DNA of 64,000 nt, taken from positions 1,054,001-1,118,000 of the forward strand of contig JBBPUQ010000005.1 of the NCBI GenBank assembly GCA_038501195.1, read 5' to 3'. This DNA comes from Nemania diffusa (lineage: Eukaryota; Ascomycota; Sordariomycetes; Xylariales; Xylariaceae). Shown piece by piece: positions 51,600 to 63,496 of this stretch. The position numbers and the translations under genes were made by a program. Positions within the stretch are counted from its first letter, which is position 1. Each line of letters opens with the position of its first letter. A model generated the notes under the pieces. The model saw nothing but the letters and a program-made list of their open reading frames with translations, made no database searches and was not told the origin of the DNA.

Positions 51600-52090
51600 A
51601 TTAAATTAAAATTAATTTATAATATTATTTTTTAAAAATTATTATTTAAAATATTTTTTAAAATATTAATTTATTAATAAATTATTTTATTTTATATTAG
51701 TTTTTTATTATTATTATATTATATAATTTTTATATAATATTTAAAATTTTTAAATAATTATTAAATATTTTATATAAAATTATTATTTATTAAATTATAT
51801 TTTTTAAATTTTAAAATAATAAATTATTAACTTTTTATTATTTATATATTATATAATTTATAATTATTTATTTTATTTTTAATTTAATTTATTTATAATA
51901 TTTATAATAAAAATATAAATTTTAATAATTTAAAAATAAAATAAATAAAAATTATAAATTTTTATTTTATTATAAAAAAATAATAGCTTTTTTTAAATAT
52001 ATATATTATATATTTAATATTAATAAATTTATATTTATATTTATTAAAACTTTATATATTTTTAATTATATTTTATTAATTTTGTTTATA
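51600..52090 (+). repeat. degenerate direct repeat C, copy 2
   Basis: Partner of about 44,400-44,960. See that entry for the shared blocks. Confidence 0.45.
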
Positions 52091-53034
52091 TTTATTAAAA
52101 TTTAATATATATTTTATAATATTTTATAATTTAATTAATATTTTATTTAATTTAATTTTTTTAAATTTTTTATTTTATATTTAAATATAAAATAAAAAAA
52201 TTTAAATATTATAATATTATAATTTAATTAATTTCTTTAAATATTATTTATATATATATAAATAATTTATTAATTATTATATTTATTTATATAATATAAA
52301 TATTTTTATAATATTATTAATTAATAATAATTTATTAATAATTTTAAAAGTTTAAATATAATTATATATTATATTTTTATATTTTTTAAATAAATAAAAA
52401 AATTAATATATAATTAATATAAAAGTTATAATATTTAAATTTATAATAATTAAAAATATTAATTTAATATATAATATATATATATTATTTATAAATAAAT
52501 TATAAATTAATTAATTAAAATATATAAAAATAATTTTAATATATAAATAATAAAAGTTTAATTAAATTATATTAATATATAATAATAAAAAAAATTATTA
52601 TTAAAAATTATTATTAATATAAATATTTAATATAAAAAAAATTAAATTATATAAAAATTTAAAAATTATTATATAATAAAATAAAATAAAAATTTATTTA
52701 TTTTTAAAATTTTAATAATTTATAATTATAATATATTTTTAAAAAATTATAAATTTAAATATATAATAATATATTTAAAATAATATTTTATATTAAATTT
52801 AAATTTTATAATAATAATATTAAATTAATAATTAATTTATATATAATTATTTTTATTATTTTTTTAATAAAAAAATATATAAAATAAATAATTTTTAAAA
52901 CTTTTTAAATAATTATATATATAATTAATATTATAAATAAATAATTTATTTAATTTTATTTTATTAATAAAAATTTTTTTTTAATTATAAATAAATAATT
53001 AATTAATTAAATAAATAAATAAAATAAATTATTT

Positions 53035-53158
<124 letters not shown>

Positions 53159-53359
53159 TATATTAATTTTTTTTATTATTTCTATTATTTTTTTTATTTA
53201 GTTATTATTTATTTATTTATATTATTATGTAGTACCTATTTGTACAAAGTTGTACGCCCGTGCACGTGTTTGTGTTTAGCAGCCCGACCCTGTATACCTT
53301 TGTTTTTCTCAGCGCGTGTCGCGCAAAGCTTTAGCACCTTTTTCTTTCAGCATGCCAAA

Positions 53360-55099
53360 ATGGGGCGCCCAACAATCAACCTTGATCCATGGAAAGAATG
53401 GATTATCGAAGAATACCGAAATCATACCCGAGTCGAATCTATAATAAACGTTCTTAATTATTCCTACAACATACCGATTAAACGAACTGCCTTATATGCG
53501 CGATTAAAACAATGGGGAATCCCTAAGAATGAACAACGTACCAAGCATAGCGATAATCTTGACGAGCAACTTGCGACATTATATTATGAGTACGGGCTAT
53601 CTGATCAACAGCTATATGCGCATTTAACCCGCGATGGGTTTACTATATCTTTACACGGCATTGCGGTTATTCGCGCACGGTTGGAGATATATCGCAGATA
53701 CCCGATCGAGGTTGTACAAGCACGTCAACAGCAACTACGAGAGTTCTTTAGTACTGAAAAAGATATGCAAAGTTTAGCAAGTCGGCTCGGACTTCGAACC
53801 CTTGTTACTCATATGCGTCAACGATTCTTTGCTTTACCTCGCGAAGCACTGTATAAAGTCTACCGAGAATTTCATGAAGTTTCGATTACTGAACGTTTAA
53901 ACAAAGTTCATCGTCGCCGTGGAGGTTGGACCTGCCCTGGACCAAACTATATCTTGTCAGTAGACGCACACCTCAAACTTGCCGAATATGGATTCGAAAT
54001 TTATGCCGGTATTGACGCCCATTCACGATTTATTCCATGGTTTTATGTTGGGTTTTCAGCAGTCACAGCTCGGTCTGTTTTTGCTCAATATATGGAAATA
54101 GTTGGTCAACATAACTATCTACCACTTGTTATTCGATCAGATCGAGGTAACGAAACTTTAATGATGGCGATGGCACATTTTCTTTTATCTGAAGCTTCCG
54201 AGGGCGACCGATATCCACGTCAATCACCTCTAGAAAAAGCTTGTGCTTCTATGTCTAAAACAGCACAAGCAAATACATTCTCGAGCAACGTTGCTCAATC
54301 TACTGCGTATAATAACAGCAATAAAAACACAAGAGATGGGTCTTTACGATGGAGTAGTTGCTGGTCCTTTGGCAAAAGCACAGCTAATCAACGGATTGAA
54401 AGCTGGTGGAATCGACTACAAGAAGGCCGTACATTGTTTTGGAGAGTAAGTATTTATACAAGCTTATACTACTATTATCGCACTTGTACTAATATACATT
54501 AGGAGTACTTTGGTACGCTCAAGCGTCAAGGCCTTTGGTCATCCGAGTTTCAAGAAGACCGTGTTGCTTTACTTTATATCTTTATGCCTCTAATTCGTTA
54601 TGAGTGCTTCGAATTTGTACGTCTTTGGAATGGGCATCGCATCCGAGCTCAACGAACAAGACCACATGTTATTGCTGGTATTCCTTACCAACTATATACA
54701 ATGCCAAATCCAGCTCAAGGCTTTGTTGATTGCCGTATACCTTTGAATAGGGAACGATGGTCTGAGCTTATGAAGTTAGTTGATGCCGACGGTATTGATT
54801 TAAATGCCTATCTTCCGGAAGCTACAATGCAGATTTGTGATCGTTTAACTGCATCTTACTCGGATCGATTATTATCAGTTGCTCCTTTTACTAATCAAAC
54901 TCCATATATTCACGAGTATGAGCGCTTAAGGACTGATTTAAGAAGTTATACTTTGCGCAAACAGGTGCCTCAGATTACCGAGCTTGTTAAACCTAGAGGA
55001 AGCTGGAATGAACTGAAACGGAAGCTAGAGTCGGCCGGCCTTAGTTTATCAGACTTGAACAACCTTGGACTAGATAATGAAGTAGATGATATGCCTTAA
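53360..55099 (+). CDS. Clr5-like / DDE integrase-core transposase-type protein
   Basis: Exons 53360-54445 and 54503-55099, with a 57-nt intron in frame, give 560 residues. The start at MGRPTINLDPW is the first ATG of the frame. Residues about 8-60 (WKEWIIEEYRNHTRVESI ... LKQWGIPKN) resemble the Clr5 helical domain of fungal proteins and probably bind DNA. An integrase-type RNase H fold follows, with candidate catalytic Asp202 (LSVDAHLKL), Asp261 (IRSDRGNE) and Glu347 (NQRIESWW). The C-terminal half, with GTLKRQGLWSS and FMPLIRYECFEF, matches proteins that fungal and animal databases name integrase core. The Asp-Glu spacing of 85 residues is longer than the usual 35-45, because of a Ser/Asn/Ala-rich insert. 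No stop or frameshift is seen although the gene starts 130 bp from the A+T block. It could be an active or domesticated transposase. Confidence 0.84.
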
Positions 55100-55157
55100 T
55101 ATAAGGAAAACTTGCTTGATTTAAGCTATAAACAGACTAAATAACAGTATGAAATAG

Positions 55158-56318
55158 TTATAATGAACTAAGAGAGCTTGGCGAGGAGACAACTTGGGAT
55201 AAACCTCGCTTTCGTACCCCTGACTGGTTTTCGCCAGTATTTTCCACTTCAGCTTGCTGTTTGGCCGCATTTCGTGTTCGCACAGGTGGGCCAAGGTGTT
55301 CATATTTATTCTTAGTTAGAATCGGTAGCTTAAAGCTTGGTGAGTCATGAGTAGGAGTCAATTCTTCTTTGATCTTTTTCGACGAAGGTGTTTGTGGCTC
55401 TAGCTGACGAGATGTTTCTAGATCTAGCTTGATCTCGCTTGGCTCATCTTTCATTTTGCGTAAAAATGAGCTAGCACTAGTAGGCTCTTGTTTGATCAAG
55501 GTTGATCCAGGTTCAATTTTAATCTTCTTTCTCGTTCTGCTGCTTGATGAACCTGAAGGTATGTCCGGAAAAGATTGAACCTCGCGTCCTTTGCCTTTTT
55601 TCGGTTTGATTGGAGAATGATCAGGCGGAGCTTTTTGCGGATAATAAAGATTAACCGCGAACTTGTCTTTACTAGCATCATTGCTAGCAGCTTTCAGGTC
55701 AGAAAGCTGAATAGGTTCTATAGGGTTTTTGGTCAACTCTATAACACCGCATCCATTGCCTGTTATAACTGATGCAACCAATCTACAAGCTTGTTCAGTG
55801 GCGTACGGGTTTGGAATTGCCCAGTTCGACTTGAGATATTCAATAAGTTCTTGGTGGTTATTGAATACTTGATTGATCGGAACAGTACGAGCCGACATAG
55901 CTTTGACCCGTTTGATCTTTTCAATGGACTCGTATGTAAAAGTACCAATTGATTCAACAATCTCAAGTCCAACATAGATATTAATAGCCACACTATTAAT
56001 AATGTCTTGTTTTTTTGTGCTCGTTGACGCAATACTCTGCTGTTGGTTTGTTTGTGCAAGAGTAAATGCAGAATCAAGTCGTGCAAGAGTGATCGGTCGT
56101 AATGAAGCTCCGGGCGCACTTAGCGCAGGTGTTGGAATAGAACGGGTAGGTTGAATAGACTTTGGCCCGGTCGCAGCTTGGATCGGTGAGCTCTCGGTAA
56201 GGTCGATAATAAGCGGAGGAGCAGAATTTGTACTTCGTAATGGTACATCGCAGTCAGGGCAAGCTTTAGTAGCTGGTTTCTCCCGAATAAGGGCTTGATG
56301 ATTGATGGCGCAAACCAT
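55158..56318 (-). CDS. companion protein with CxxC and SUMO-interaction-like motif
   Basis: A single minus-strand frame of 386 residues from the ATG at 56318. No catalytic domain is recognised. The N-terminus has ACPDCDVPL (Cys20, Cys23), possibly half of a small zinc site, followed by APPLIIDLTESSP at 34-45. There, IIDLT with trailing acidic and serine residues fits a classical SUMO-interaction motif. A folded-looking middle (about 110-200) contains AINIYVGLEIVESIGTFTYE and IEYLKSNWAIPNPYATEQAC. The C-terminal half is disordered, Ser/Pro/Lys-rich, with KKIKIEPGS and KKGKGRE nuclear-localisation-like patches. It converges on the integrase gene with 58 bp between stops, so it is probably the second protein of the same element, perhaps tethering it to chromatin. 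Function is inferred only. Confidence 0.74.
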   Translation of the reverse strand: MVCAINHQALIREKPATKACPDCDVPLRSTNSAPPLIIDLTESSPIQAATGPKSIQPTRSIPTPALSAPGASLRPITLARLDSAFTLAQTNQQQSIASTSTKKQDIINSVAINIYVGLEIVESIGTFTYESIEKIKRVKAMSARTVPINQVFNNHQELIEYLKSNWAIPNPYATEQACRLVASVITGNGCGVIELTKNPIEPIQLSDLKAASNDASKDKFAVNLYYPQKAPPDHSPIKPKKGKGREVQSFPDIPSGSSSSRTRKKIKIEPGSTLIKQEPTSASSFLRKMKDEPSEIKLDLETSRQLEPQTPSSKKIKEELTPTHDSPSFKLPILTKNKYEHLGPPVRTRNAAKQQAEVENTGENQSGVRKRGLSQVVSSPSSLSSL

Positions 56319-58610
56319 TATGACCTTTGCTTTACTATTCCGAGCTTGTACAATAGAAAGCGAGCATCTTCGTGGCCCCGGCTCTCCACCAGGAACTGTA
56401 GTCGCCGATCATAAGTAGTCCAAAACGGCAGTACAACACGGCAATGACCGAAACCGCCCGTTTACGCTAGCGAAGGTTAGCCCCGTAGCCGGGATCATGG
56501 AGCCAGTGTTTGGGGTCACTATCTACATGATAGTATACACTATGTATACACAGTTACTAGGTAGGTATCTCCATCGCATATCGCGCCACATCGTCATCTC
56601 CGTGAACGAAAGGTATCGAATTGTAAATTACGCGTACATAGATATTCACTAAGAATATGTAATTTCTCTGCTAAATCTCTTAGCACTAAGTTTCAAGCAT
56701 TGGGACTCTATGATGTGGAGATACAACTCCTCCTTATATAGTTGTAATTTGTCTTAAATATCTACTTTGTTAAGCCACCTCGAGTGCCGACGAACTAATA
56801 TAGTGTACTTATTCTATACCCTCAACGTGCACTATACTAGTTAACCGACCGAACGGCGACGATCCGTATCACCTGTCTCAGCTACGCTAGCTTGCACCGT
56901 CTCAGAACTAGGGTATTCTGTGCAAGGAACTAATTCCGTTATCTACCGTAACATAACGGGTTTATACCAGCTGGTTGCAAGCTACTCTTATGCCTGATGT
57001 CTAGCAGTGAGCAGGCAGTGAGATTCTCTTGACTAGGTACATATGTATGTACACTTCCCTGCAACAAACCCCAACTCGGTGCACGAAGCGAAAGAATTCC
57101 AGGATAGGTACCCCTTTGCGACAGGGGATACTGATACAGCTCGGTATAAACCAAACCGATCACTCTGCGGAAATGCTAGGCTTCACCGAGGACTTCTAGG
57201 TAGCCACGCCGTCGAGTTGCATGATCAACGTGCAGCTCCTTCTGCTCGGTACCACACCTGCATCTATGGCATGGCGTAGGATCTCAGCACATTTCCAAGG
57301 ATATTGAGTCGCTTCTACATAGTTTCTCTTGCATCCGAAGGATTAATATTATACCTATCATTCGGTAACACCAATACCTAGTACATACGAATAGTGAGCT
57401 CAGCAACTTTGTCCCAGGGGGCTGGTACAGATAGATGGTAGCCCTCTTGGCGGGAATATTACTTCCGAGCATGGACAAAAGAAAGATATAGAAATTAGGA
57501 AAGTATGTACGTAGATCACGATATTGGGCATCGCAAGGGGCTGTTTTATCCCTGTGATACAAGCTCTGTTAAGGTCATCGTAATTCTTTCCTAATAGTCA
57601 TCGGCCATAGGACATAAGAACGTATAGAGAAGAAGGTGATGAGACTGCCATGGGGCAAATCAAATTTAATTATTTATTCCCTTCATGTATGTCGGTGGCG
57701 TTGGATTTATCAGGATGCGTTTCGACTATTTTACGCGTCTCACGGTAAGATTCAAACCGGAGGGCCAAGAGACGGATGTAGAAAGACTCCCGTCTTTATT
57801 GTGCGAGATACAGATAGTAGTGATGTTGCACCAGTTATAAAGCCCATTAACTTCCAAGGTGCTTCACCTTGGAGCAATTGCATTGACTAAAACCATGGTA
57901 ACATCATGCGTTAGATACCGAAGTCTCATAGACCCTTCTTCTATCACCAGCTAGAATTAGCATGTCATGCGAGGCCTTTCAGAAGTGTTTGGAGATCTAG
58001 CCTGGATATCATAATTCGGATACACATAGTTGACTTTTTACCTGGGAGATGATTGTATAATGGTAATGAAGGTATACGTAGTCTGAGGGAATCGCTTGAC
58101 AGGCTTTAGGCGTGTGTTGACGATAGCACCTCGACTAATTTAAAATTTTGTAACAGACATCACAGTTGTTGTGATTTAACTAAAAGTTTAAGTACTAGGT
58201 GTGATGCCATGCTTATAGTCCTTGTTTAGCCTGTTGATTTAATCCAAGATGCCTAGAGCGTATAGCTTATCTATCTCCAAGTCAGCCTATAAAATAGCTA
58301 ATCACTACTATAAGCCGTCTGCTTTCTCTCAAGGAGTTTTAGTGTTGCATTTTATCCATTATGAGAACGGCGATTAAAGGCCGTTAAATGCTGACCGCAT
58401 CTAGGCATTTTGATAATCTCCTTCAATTGGACCCTTTCGTGCAATGATGACATATGTGGCCCCTTATCGCAGAACTTTCAAGACATGATGAAAGAGGGGT
58501 ATGAAGATATCACCAGGAGCGAGAGTCATGTCATCTTCCATTATATTTCCTATATCTGGCGTCTTACAAAAATTATACCAAGCCGATCTCTCTAATAATA
58601 CCAAACAACA
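56319..58610. other. intergenic region, no gene seen
   Basis: About 2.3 kb. The first 200 bases probably hold the promoter of the companion gene. Short frames at 56,939-57,890 have no domain or plausible splice structure. Confidence 0.5.
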
Positions 58611-59384
58611 ATGGAAAGCCAGCTCAACAAAGAGTACAACAGCCAAGGCGGGCGATACAGCGACTATATAACACAACTTCCCCTAGCCCCACTAGAAACA
58701 GAGCTCTTCCAAATAGCATTAGGCGACTGTACGGGACTGACCGTACTAGACCTCGGCGGCGGCAGTGGGTTGAAGGCGCGGGAGGCCATCGATAGGGGCG
58801 CGGTCGCGGTGGACGTGGTCGACCTATCCAGGGAGATGATGCGGGTCGGGCAGGAGGTCGAGAAGTCCCTCAGCCGTCACGAGGTGGGCGTCATCTCCTG
58901 GCACACGGGCGACATCGCCCAGTCCCTAACGCACCTGCCCCTCCGTCCGTCGTATGACTTAGTCCTAGTAGGCTGGACATTCGACCACGCCCACAACCTC
59001 GCCGAGTACGAGGGCATGTGGCGCAACGCCGCAGCGTACCTGAAGCCCGGCGGTCGTCTTGTGAGCGTGCGCGTCGGAGACATTCGGGGAGCGGCGTGGG
59101 ACGGCCGGTACGGGAACGTGAGCTCGGCAATCCAGGAGATGGCTGATGGTCTTGAGTACCGCTACGCCCTCTTGATGGACCCTCCGGTAGAGTTCGAGGC
59201 GTCTTCACTCTACATAAGTATGACCGGGAGCAAGGAGCTACCGGAGAAGTACGGGTTCACTAGTTTCTCGTCGGTGCCCCCTGAGGATACATCTGTGGTC
59301 AAGGCAGACCCTGAGTTCTGGAAGCCTTTTGTAGAGAACCCTGGGTTTGTGGTTTTTCAGGCCAAGAAGATATCTAACGTGTAG
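58611..59384 (+). CDS. class I SAM-dependent small-molecule methyltransferase
   Basis: One intronless frame of 257 residues from an ATG in good context (ACAACAATGG). The Rossmann-type methyltransferase motifs are clear. Motif I, VLDLGGGSGLKA, is at 45-56. The acidic post-I strand is VDVVDLSREMM. LVLVGWTFDHAHNLAEYEGM takes the place of motif II/III, and YLKPGGRLVSVRVG is near 143-156. Family-level fit is the Methyltransf_25/UbiE-like group, common as O- or C-methyltransferases of fungal metabolites. The GC content is much higher than in the flanking DNA. The gene lies 25 kb from the PKS, beyond the A+T block, so a link to that cluster is only possible if the block was inserted later. The substrate is unknown. 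Confidence 0.9.
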   Translation: MESQLNKEYNSQGGRYSDYITQLPLAPLETELFQIALGDCTGLTVLDLGGGSGLKAREAIDRGAVAVDVVDLSREMMRVGQEVEKSLSRHEVGVISWHTGDIAQSLTHLPLRPSYDLVLVGWTFDHAHNLAEYEGMWRNAAAYLKPGGRLVSVRVGDIRGAAWDGRYGNVSSAIQEMADGLEYRYALLMDPPVEFEASSLYISMTGSKELPEKYGFTSFSSVPPEDTSVVKADPEFWKPFVENPGFVVFQAKKISNV

Positions 59385-60078
59385 AGGTAGATGTATGGTC
59401 AGCATGATGGTGAAGACGCGTCCAATAGATAGAACATACAAACTTATAGTAAGAGTGTTTTATTTTCAAACTAGCTATATTAGGGCGATGTGTCAAAAAC
59501 TATGTTTAAATTTATATCTAAGGATTTGGGAAAGGGGTAAACTACATGTAAAAGCTACCAAGTGTATTTCACATAATAATACCTGGTGACTAATTTACGT
59601 TACATCACTACAACACTGACATAGATTTGATATGCCAGGAACTCTTAAGGGTATCAACTTAATTAATAAACACTAATGAGTTATTAAACTAGAAAGAGCT
59701 TGAAGTTTCTCAAGCTTTGCCAGGGAACATAACTACACCACTATAAAACAACACTACGAAAAGGAGAACGTTATCACACAACTGTATCCCAACCAATATT
59801 ACTGCCTTTCTCTTGTCTATAATAGACCGCTCTTTACGTGCGTCATAAGGTATTGGATAATGATTTTTCACAATTACTAAGAGAGGACATCAAATATCCA
59901 ATTACAGTAGCAGTGTCGCGCAGTACCATATATACGCTAATTTGCCACAGGACTAGTAGCGTTGTTTTTCCATTACAGGGCATCGTGGCCGTGATCATGA
60001 TTATTCCTGATTAGCTTCCTTGGGCTCGAATTTCAACTCCTCGATTCAACTTTCTAATATCAAAGTTGACTAGAGTGA
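59385..60078. other. intergenic region, no gene seen
   Basis: About 0.7 kb of A+T-rich sequence between the convergent methyltransferase and HET genes. Nothing supported. Confidence 0.5.
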
Positions 60079-62127
60079 TTATATAATGGTGATAACCTCA
60101 CTTTGCCCATTCGTCTTCCAATCCGGACTGGACGCCTTCATAACCTGTGCCTCCTCGTCGTATCTTGTCCTCAATATGGCCACTCCTATCCGGGTGTACT
60201 CTCCAGGGCTCCCAGTAGGCAACAGAACCATCACCCACTCGTCAGTTTCCCAGCAGGCCTTGCCGTTGAACGGCCATTCCCGTCGGGCGCGGACTAAAGG
60301 TACACATTTCACATCGTAGGGATCGGACTCCAAGAGACCCCTACCGCATAACGGGTCCGCGGGAGCATCGAGATAGAGTAGACAGTTTGCAACCGTGTTT
60401 TCCGAGACGAATCCCAGGGTGGTGTCACCCACCGGCAGGCGAAGCGCGATAACATTGACAGGCCCGTTTCTCTGGAAAGCTAGCCATTTACCATCCATCA
60501 CGGTGCGTTTCACCTGAGCGTCAAAGACGAGGCAATTCAACCGCACAGTTCCACCATCAACGGGCCCTGTGGGGTACGTGGAGCTGAGGTTACAGCTCCC
60601 CCCCTCGACAGTGAAGTGGAATTGGTCGAAAACGGTGCTCGTGTCCTTCCAGGGCGAAGGGTAACGGCTGGGACTATCCGCGAACGCCACCCTGTTGTTC
60701 ATCTTCATCCAGGACCAGCTCGGGGCCCTGTCGAAGCTCGGCATCGTGGCGTGCTCCGGGTGTCTCTTGTAGATCGGTATGGAGAGGATGTTCAGCCACA
60801 GTATATCCCGCGCCAGCGAGTCGTCCCACAGGCCGGCGAGGTACGTCGAGCCCGGGCGCTTCCGCGAGAACTTCTGCGCGAGGCCGGAGAAGGCGACGTA
60901 TTTGTCCGAGGAAACCGTCAGGCTCAGGCCAGAATAGCCTTGCACCATGTCGCGCCACAGCGCCTGCAATTGCTCCGGCGTCCCGTGATCGAGGGTGTCC
61001 TGGAACCTCTTATCTTTGCTGCGAGGTTGCATGAGGCCACACTCGCACGATGTGCGCTCTCGGCACTCCCAGATCAGCTCCCATCTGCTAAAATGGAGCG
61101 ACAACATGATCTCCTGAAAGACCCACGCTCTATCTAGAAGCGGCCATATCTCCCGCTGACGGTAGCCCATGTCTACGTTTGTAGGGTGCCAATATGCTGC
61201 CGGGGCAGCTATAAGGCTATAGGGCTCGCCGAGTTCAGTTTTTCCCGTCCCCACTCTGAAGTTCTTTGGCCGTCCGCTGAGAGACCAGAGCTCGTAGGAG
61301 CAGTTGGGTAGTGCGGTGGAGGCAACGGTAAGCCATGAGTTTTCGTACACGTCGCACATCTTCAGTGACTCTGCCAACCAATCATCGGGGTCGTCCTGAA
61401 TGATGCATAGAGAATCGATCCAAATATACTGTACTCCAAGTAGACGTGATAATTGTACTAGGTCTCTGTAACATTGTGGGACATGTTCCCAGGGAAGGGA
61501 ATCCATGTGTTCGCTGAGGTTTGCCCGCATCGTTCTCAGGGGCTGGTGCTCTCCCCAGCAGTGGCTAAGACATATATATCGCTCCTTCAAACCTCGGCTT
61601 TCAACTAGTCGCACGTCATCATTCGCCTTTCCTACTTGAATAACTCGCGTAGGTAGGCTGGGAATCTCTGCGCCGATACATGAGTGCTGGGATGAACACG
61701 ACTTGATCATATGGACAATCTTATCAAGTGTCGACGAGCCACACAGCAGCGCGGGTGGCTCTAATCCACACTCTGTCGAGGCAGAGGGGAATACGTCTCG
61801 TAGACCAGGCGAATCTGCTCCTTGTCAGGGTCTACACGACAGAAAGAGTATTGGGCACAGCTTGCCGTCTTGGGTGAATATCCTGGAGCGCCAGTGCACA
61901 GTGCCTGTGGGAATATCAACCGAGGAAACCTCGATAATCTTAGGGCTAACGTTCACGTCAACCCAGAGGGAACCATTGTTCTCGCGAATCCAACTAGAGC
62001 CCTCAGTCCCCAGCGAGTCTATTGCGCGGCAGGCATCACAACATTTAATAGACTCTTCAGTTAGCAAAACGAGGCCACCGGTCGATTTGGCATTTGAGGC
62101 ATCTTGCCATTGTTTGCAAAGCACCAT
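60079..62127 (-). CDS. HET-domain (heterokaryon incompatibility) protein, interrupted by one in-frame stop
   Basis: The minus-strand frame from the ATG at 62127 to the stop at 60079 is open except for one TGA at 61825-61827. The HET domain has its three signature blocks: YICLSHCWG, YIWIDSLCIIQDDPDDW and LLDRAWVFQE. The C-terminal part of about 300 residues is typical of the family. Upstream of the stop lies a cysteine-containing N-terminal segment (CCDAC). Between the TGA and the HET domain the same frame continues with LRDVFPSASTECGLEPPALL and LDKIVHMIKSC, as expected of HET proteins. I found no GT-AG pair that removes the TGA in frame. An internal ATG at 61710 would give a 543-residue protein with the complete HET domain but no N-terminal segment. 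HET proteins trigger cell death upon non-self fusion. A CGA-to-TGA change would explain the break. Confidence 0.83.
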
Positions 62128-63496
62128 TGTTGCCCTAAGTAAAGTTTCAATATTATTGCCTGCGCAAAAGAATATGACGATTCATGGGTAAGATGGCTAA
62201 AGGAGGTCACTACCCTCAAAAGGCTTCGGGATGGCGCAACAGGGTCGTATTAATCCTACAAGCAAAAGAAGGAACCGAGAACCAAGAAATAGGGTCAGAT
62301 GAGTTAACTAGATCAGTGGTTTAGAAGCATACAGCAGTATCGCCATCCCCGTTAGATGCTCGCCTTGTTCCCGGATGACGCGTGGAGGGGATCCCTGAAC
62401 TTGTGTACCCACACACGTATTGTGAAACAACTATCTACCTAGGTAGGTGTCTTACGCATACCTAACACTCACACAAACCCCTCTCCACTTGGTTTATCTG
62501 ATCTACTCCATATTAAGTAAGGTAAAGGGTGGTGGATTTTCCCGTTATGCTATGTTGTATGTAGGTAGGTATAACTATCATGAAAGGGGGGCACTATGTC
62601 TATTTGGGTAGGGTTTCTCGGGTAACTCGGACGCTTTTACTTTTCGGGGGATAAAGTCTAGATTTTCTTGACGTCTTACACAGTTGTAGGACGGCCGAGG
62701 TATGACAGACCTGAAATGGGTGTATAATATATACGCATTACTTAGTACAAGGTAGTAGTGCTCTATTAGCAGATTGCAAGAAATAACTTTCTCATCGATC
62801 ATCGTCGCTAGCCTAATAAGGGATCTCGTAGATATTCTGGGCCAAAAGTACCAACTGATAGCTGGCCAACCTACATTAACTTCGTATCGCTTCAATAGAG
62901 TATTCGCGATGCAACAAGCCTTCACTAGGAGTAAATACCTTGAAGCTTCAGTCCGCTAGGTAAAAGGATAGCGTAGAAAACAAAACTAAGAAGAAGGTAG
63001 AGCAGACAGGGTTGAAAAAATAATCATCCGGTATATCTATCTTCTAGCTATAAGCGGCAAAGGAAGACTCCTTTTGGAGATTCATCTTTGTATTTGGCTC
63101 CCATTCCAGTCTGCTAGGAGGCCAATATTGAACCACATCGAGAGAATATCGCTCAAGCCAATATAAGGCTCGAGGGAGCTGCAACTCCTGTCCAGGGAAC
63201 GCCGGCTATGATGTCACCTCTAAAAAGAAATCGGAATCAAGCATTCTATCCGCATACTATGGCTGGATGATGGGAGAGTATGGATTCTTGAAAAGTCCAC
63301 CATCGCTAGAACCATGTTCAATTTAAAACATTTCCGAGATTGATTGGTTGATAATTACCCTCGAGTTTTGGTGCTAGATGATGTAGGCATTAGTATGTTA
63401 AGACTTGCGACCTAACTATATTGTGTGTTCGCAATGCTTTGCCAGCTGCGAAAGCTAAGGGGAGCTCAGTTAACGACAAGTGACAGCTAGGGTGTA
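62128..63496. other. intergenic region, no gene seen
   Basis: About 1.4 kb. A possible acceptor (GCGCAG) lies about 50 bp before the HET ATG, so an upstream HET exon cannot be excluded. Otherwise A+T-rich with TAGGTAGGT repeats near 62,435-62,450 and 62,560-62,572. Confidence 0.45.

Larger units (their letters stand above)
53238..56320. mobile_element. putative DDE-integrase transposable element with companion gene
   Basis: An intact integrase-core gene and a convergent companion gene occupy 3.1 kb, with only 58 bp between their stop codons. TTGTACAA-type words lie at both outer sides (53,240-53,247 and about 56,344-56,351), but I cannot define terminal inverted repeats or a target-site duplication. 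Convergent gene pairs of transposase plus accessory protein are common in eukaryotic DNA transposons. The element could be larger and include the A+T block and the DUF3716 gene. Confidence 0.42.

Noticed and set aside
60616..61137. 173-codon plus-strand frame
   Set aside because: It lies opposite the HET-domain coding sequence and has no domain or conserved pattern.
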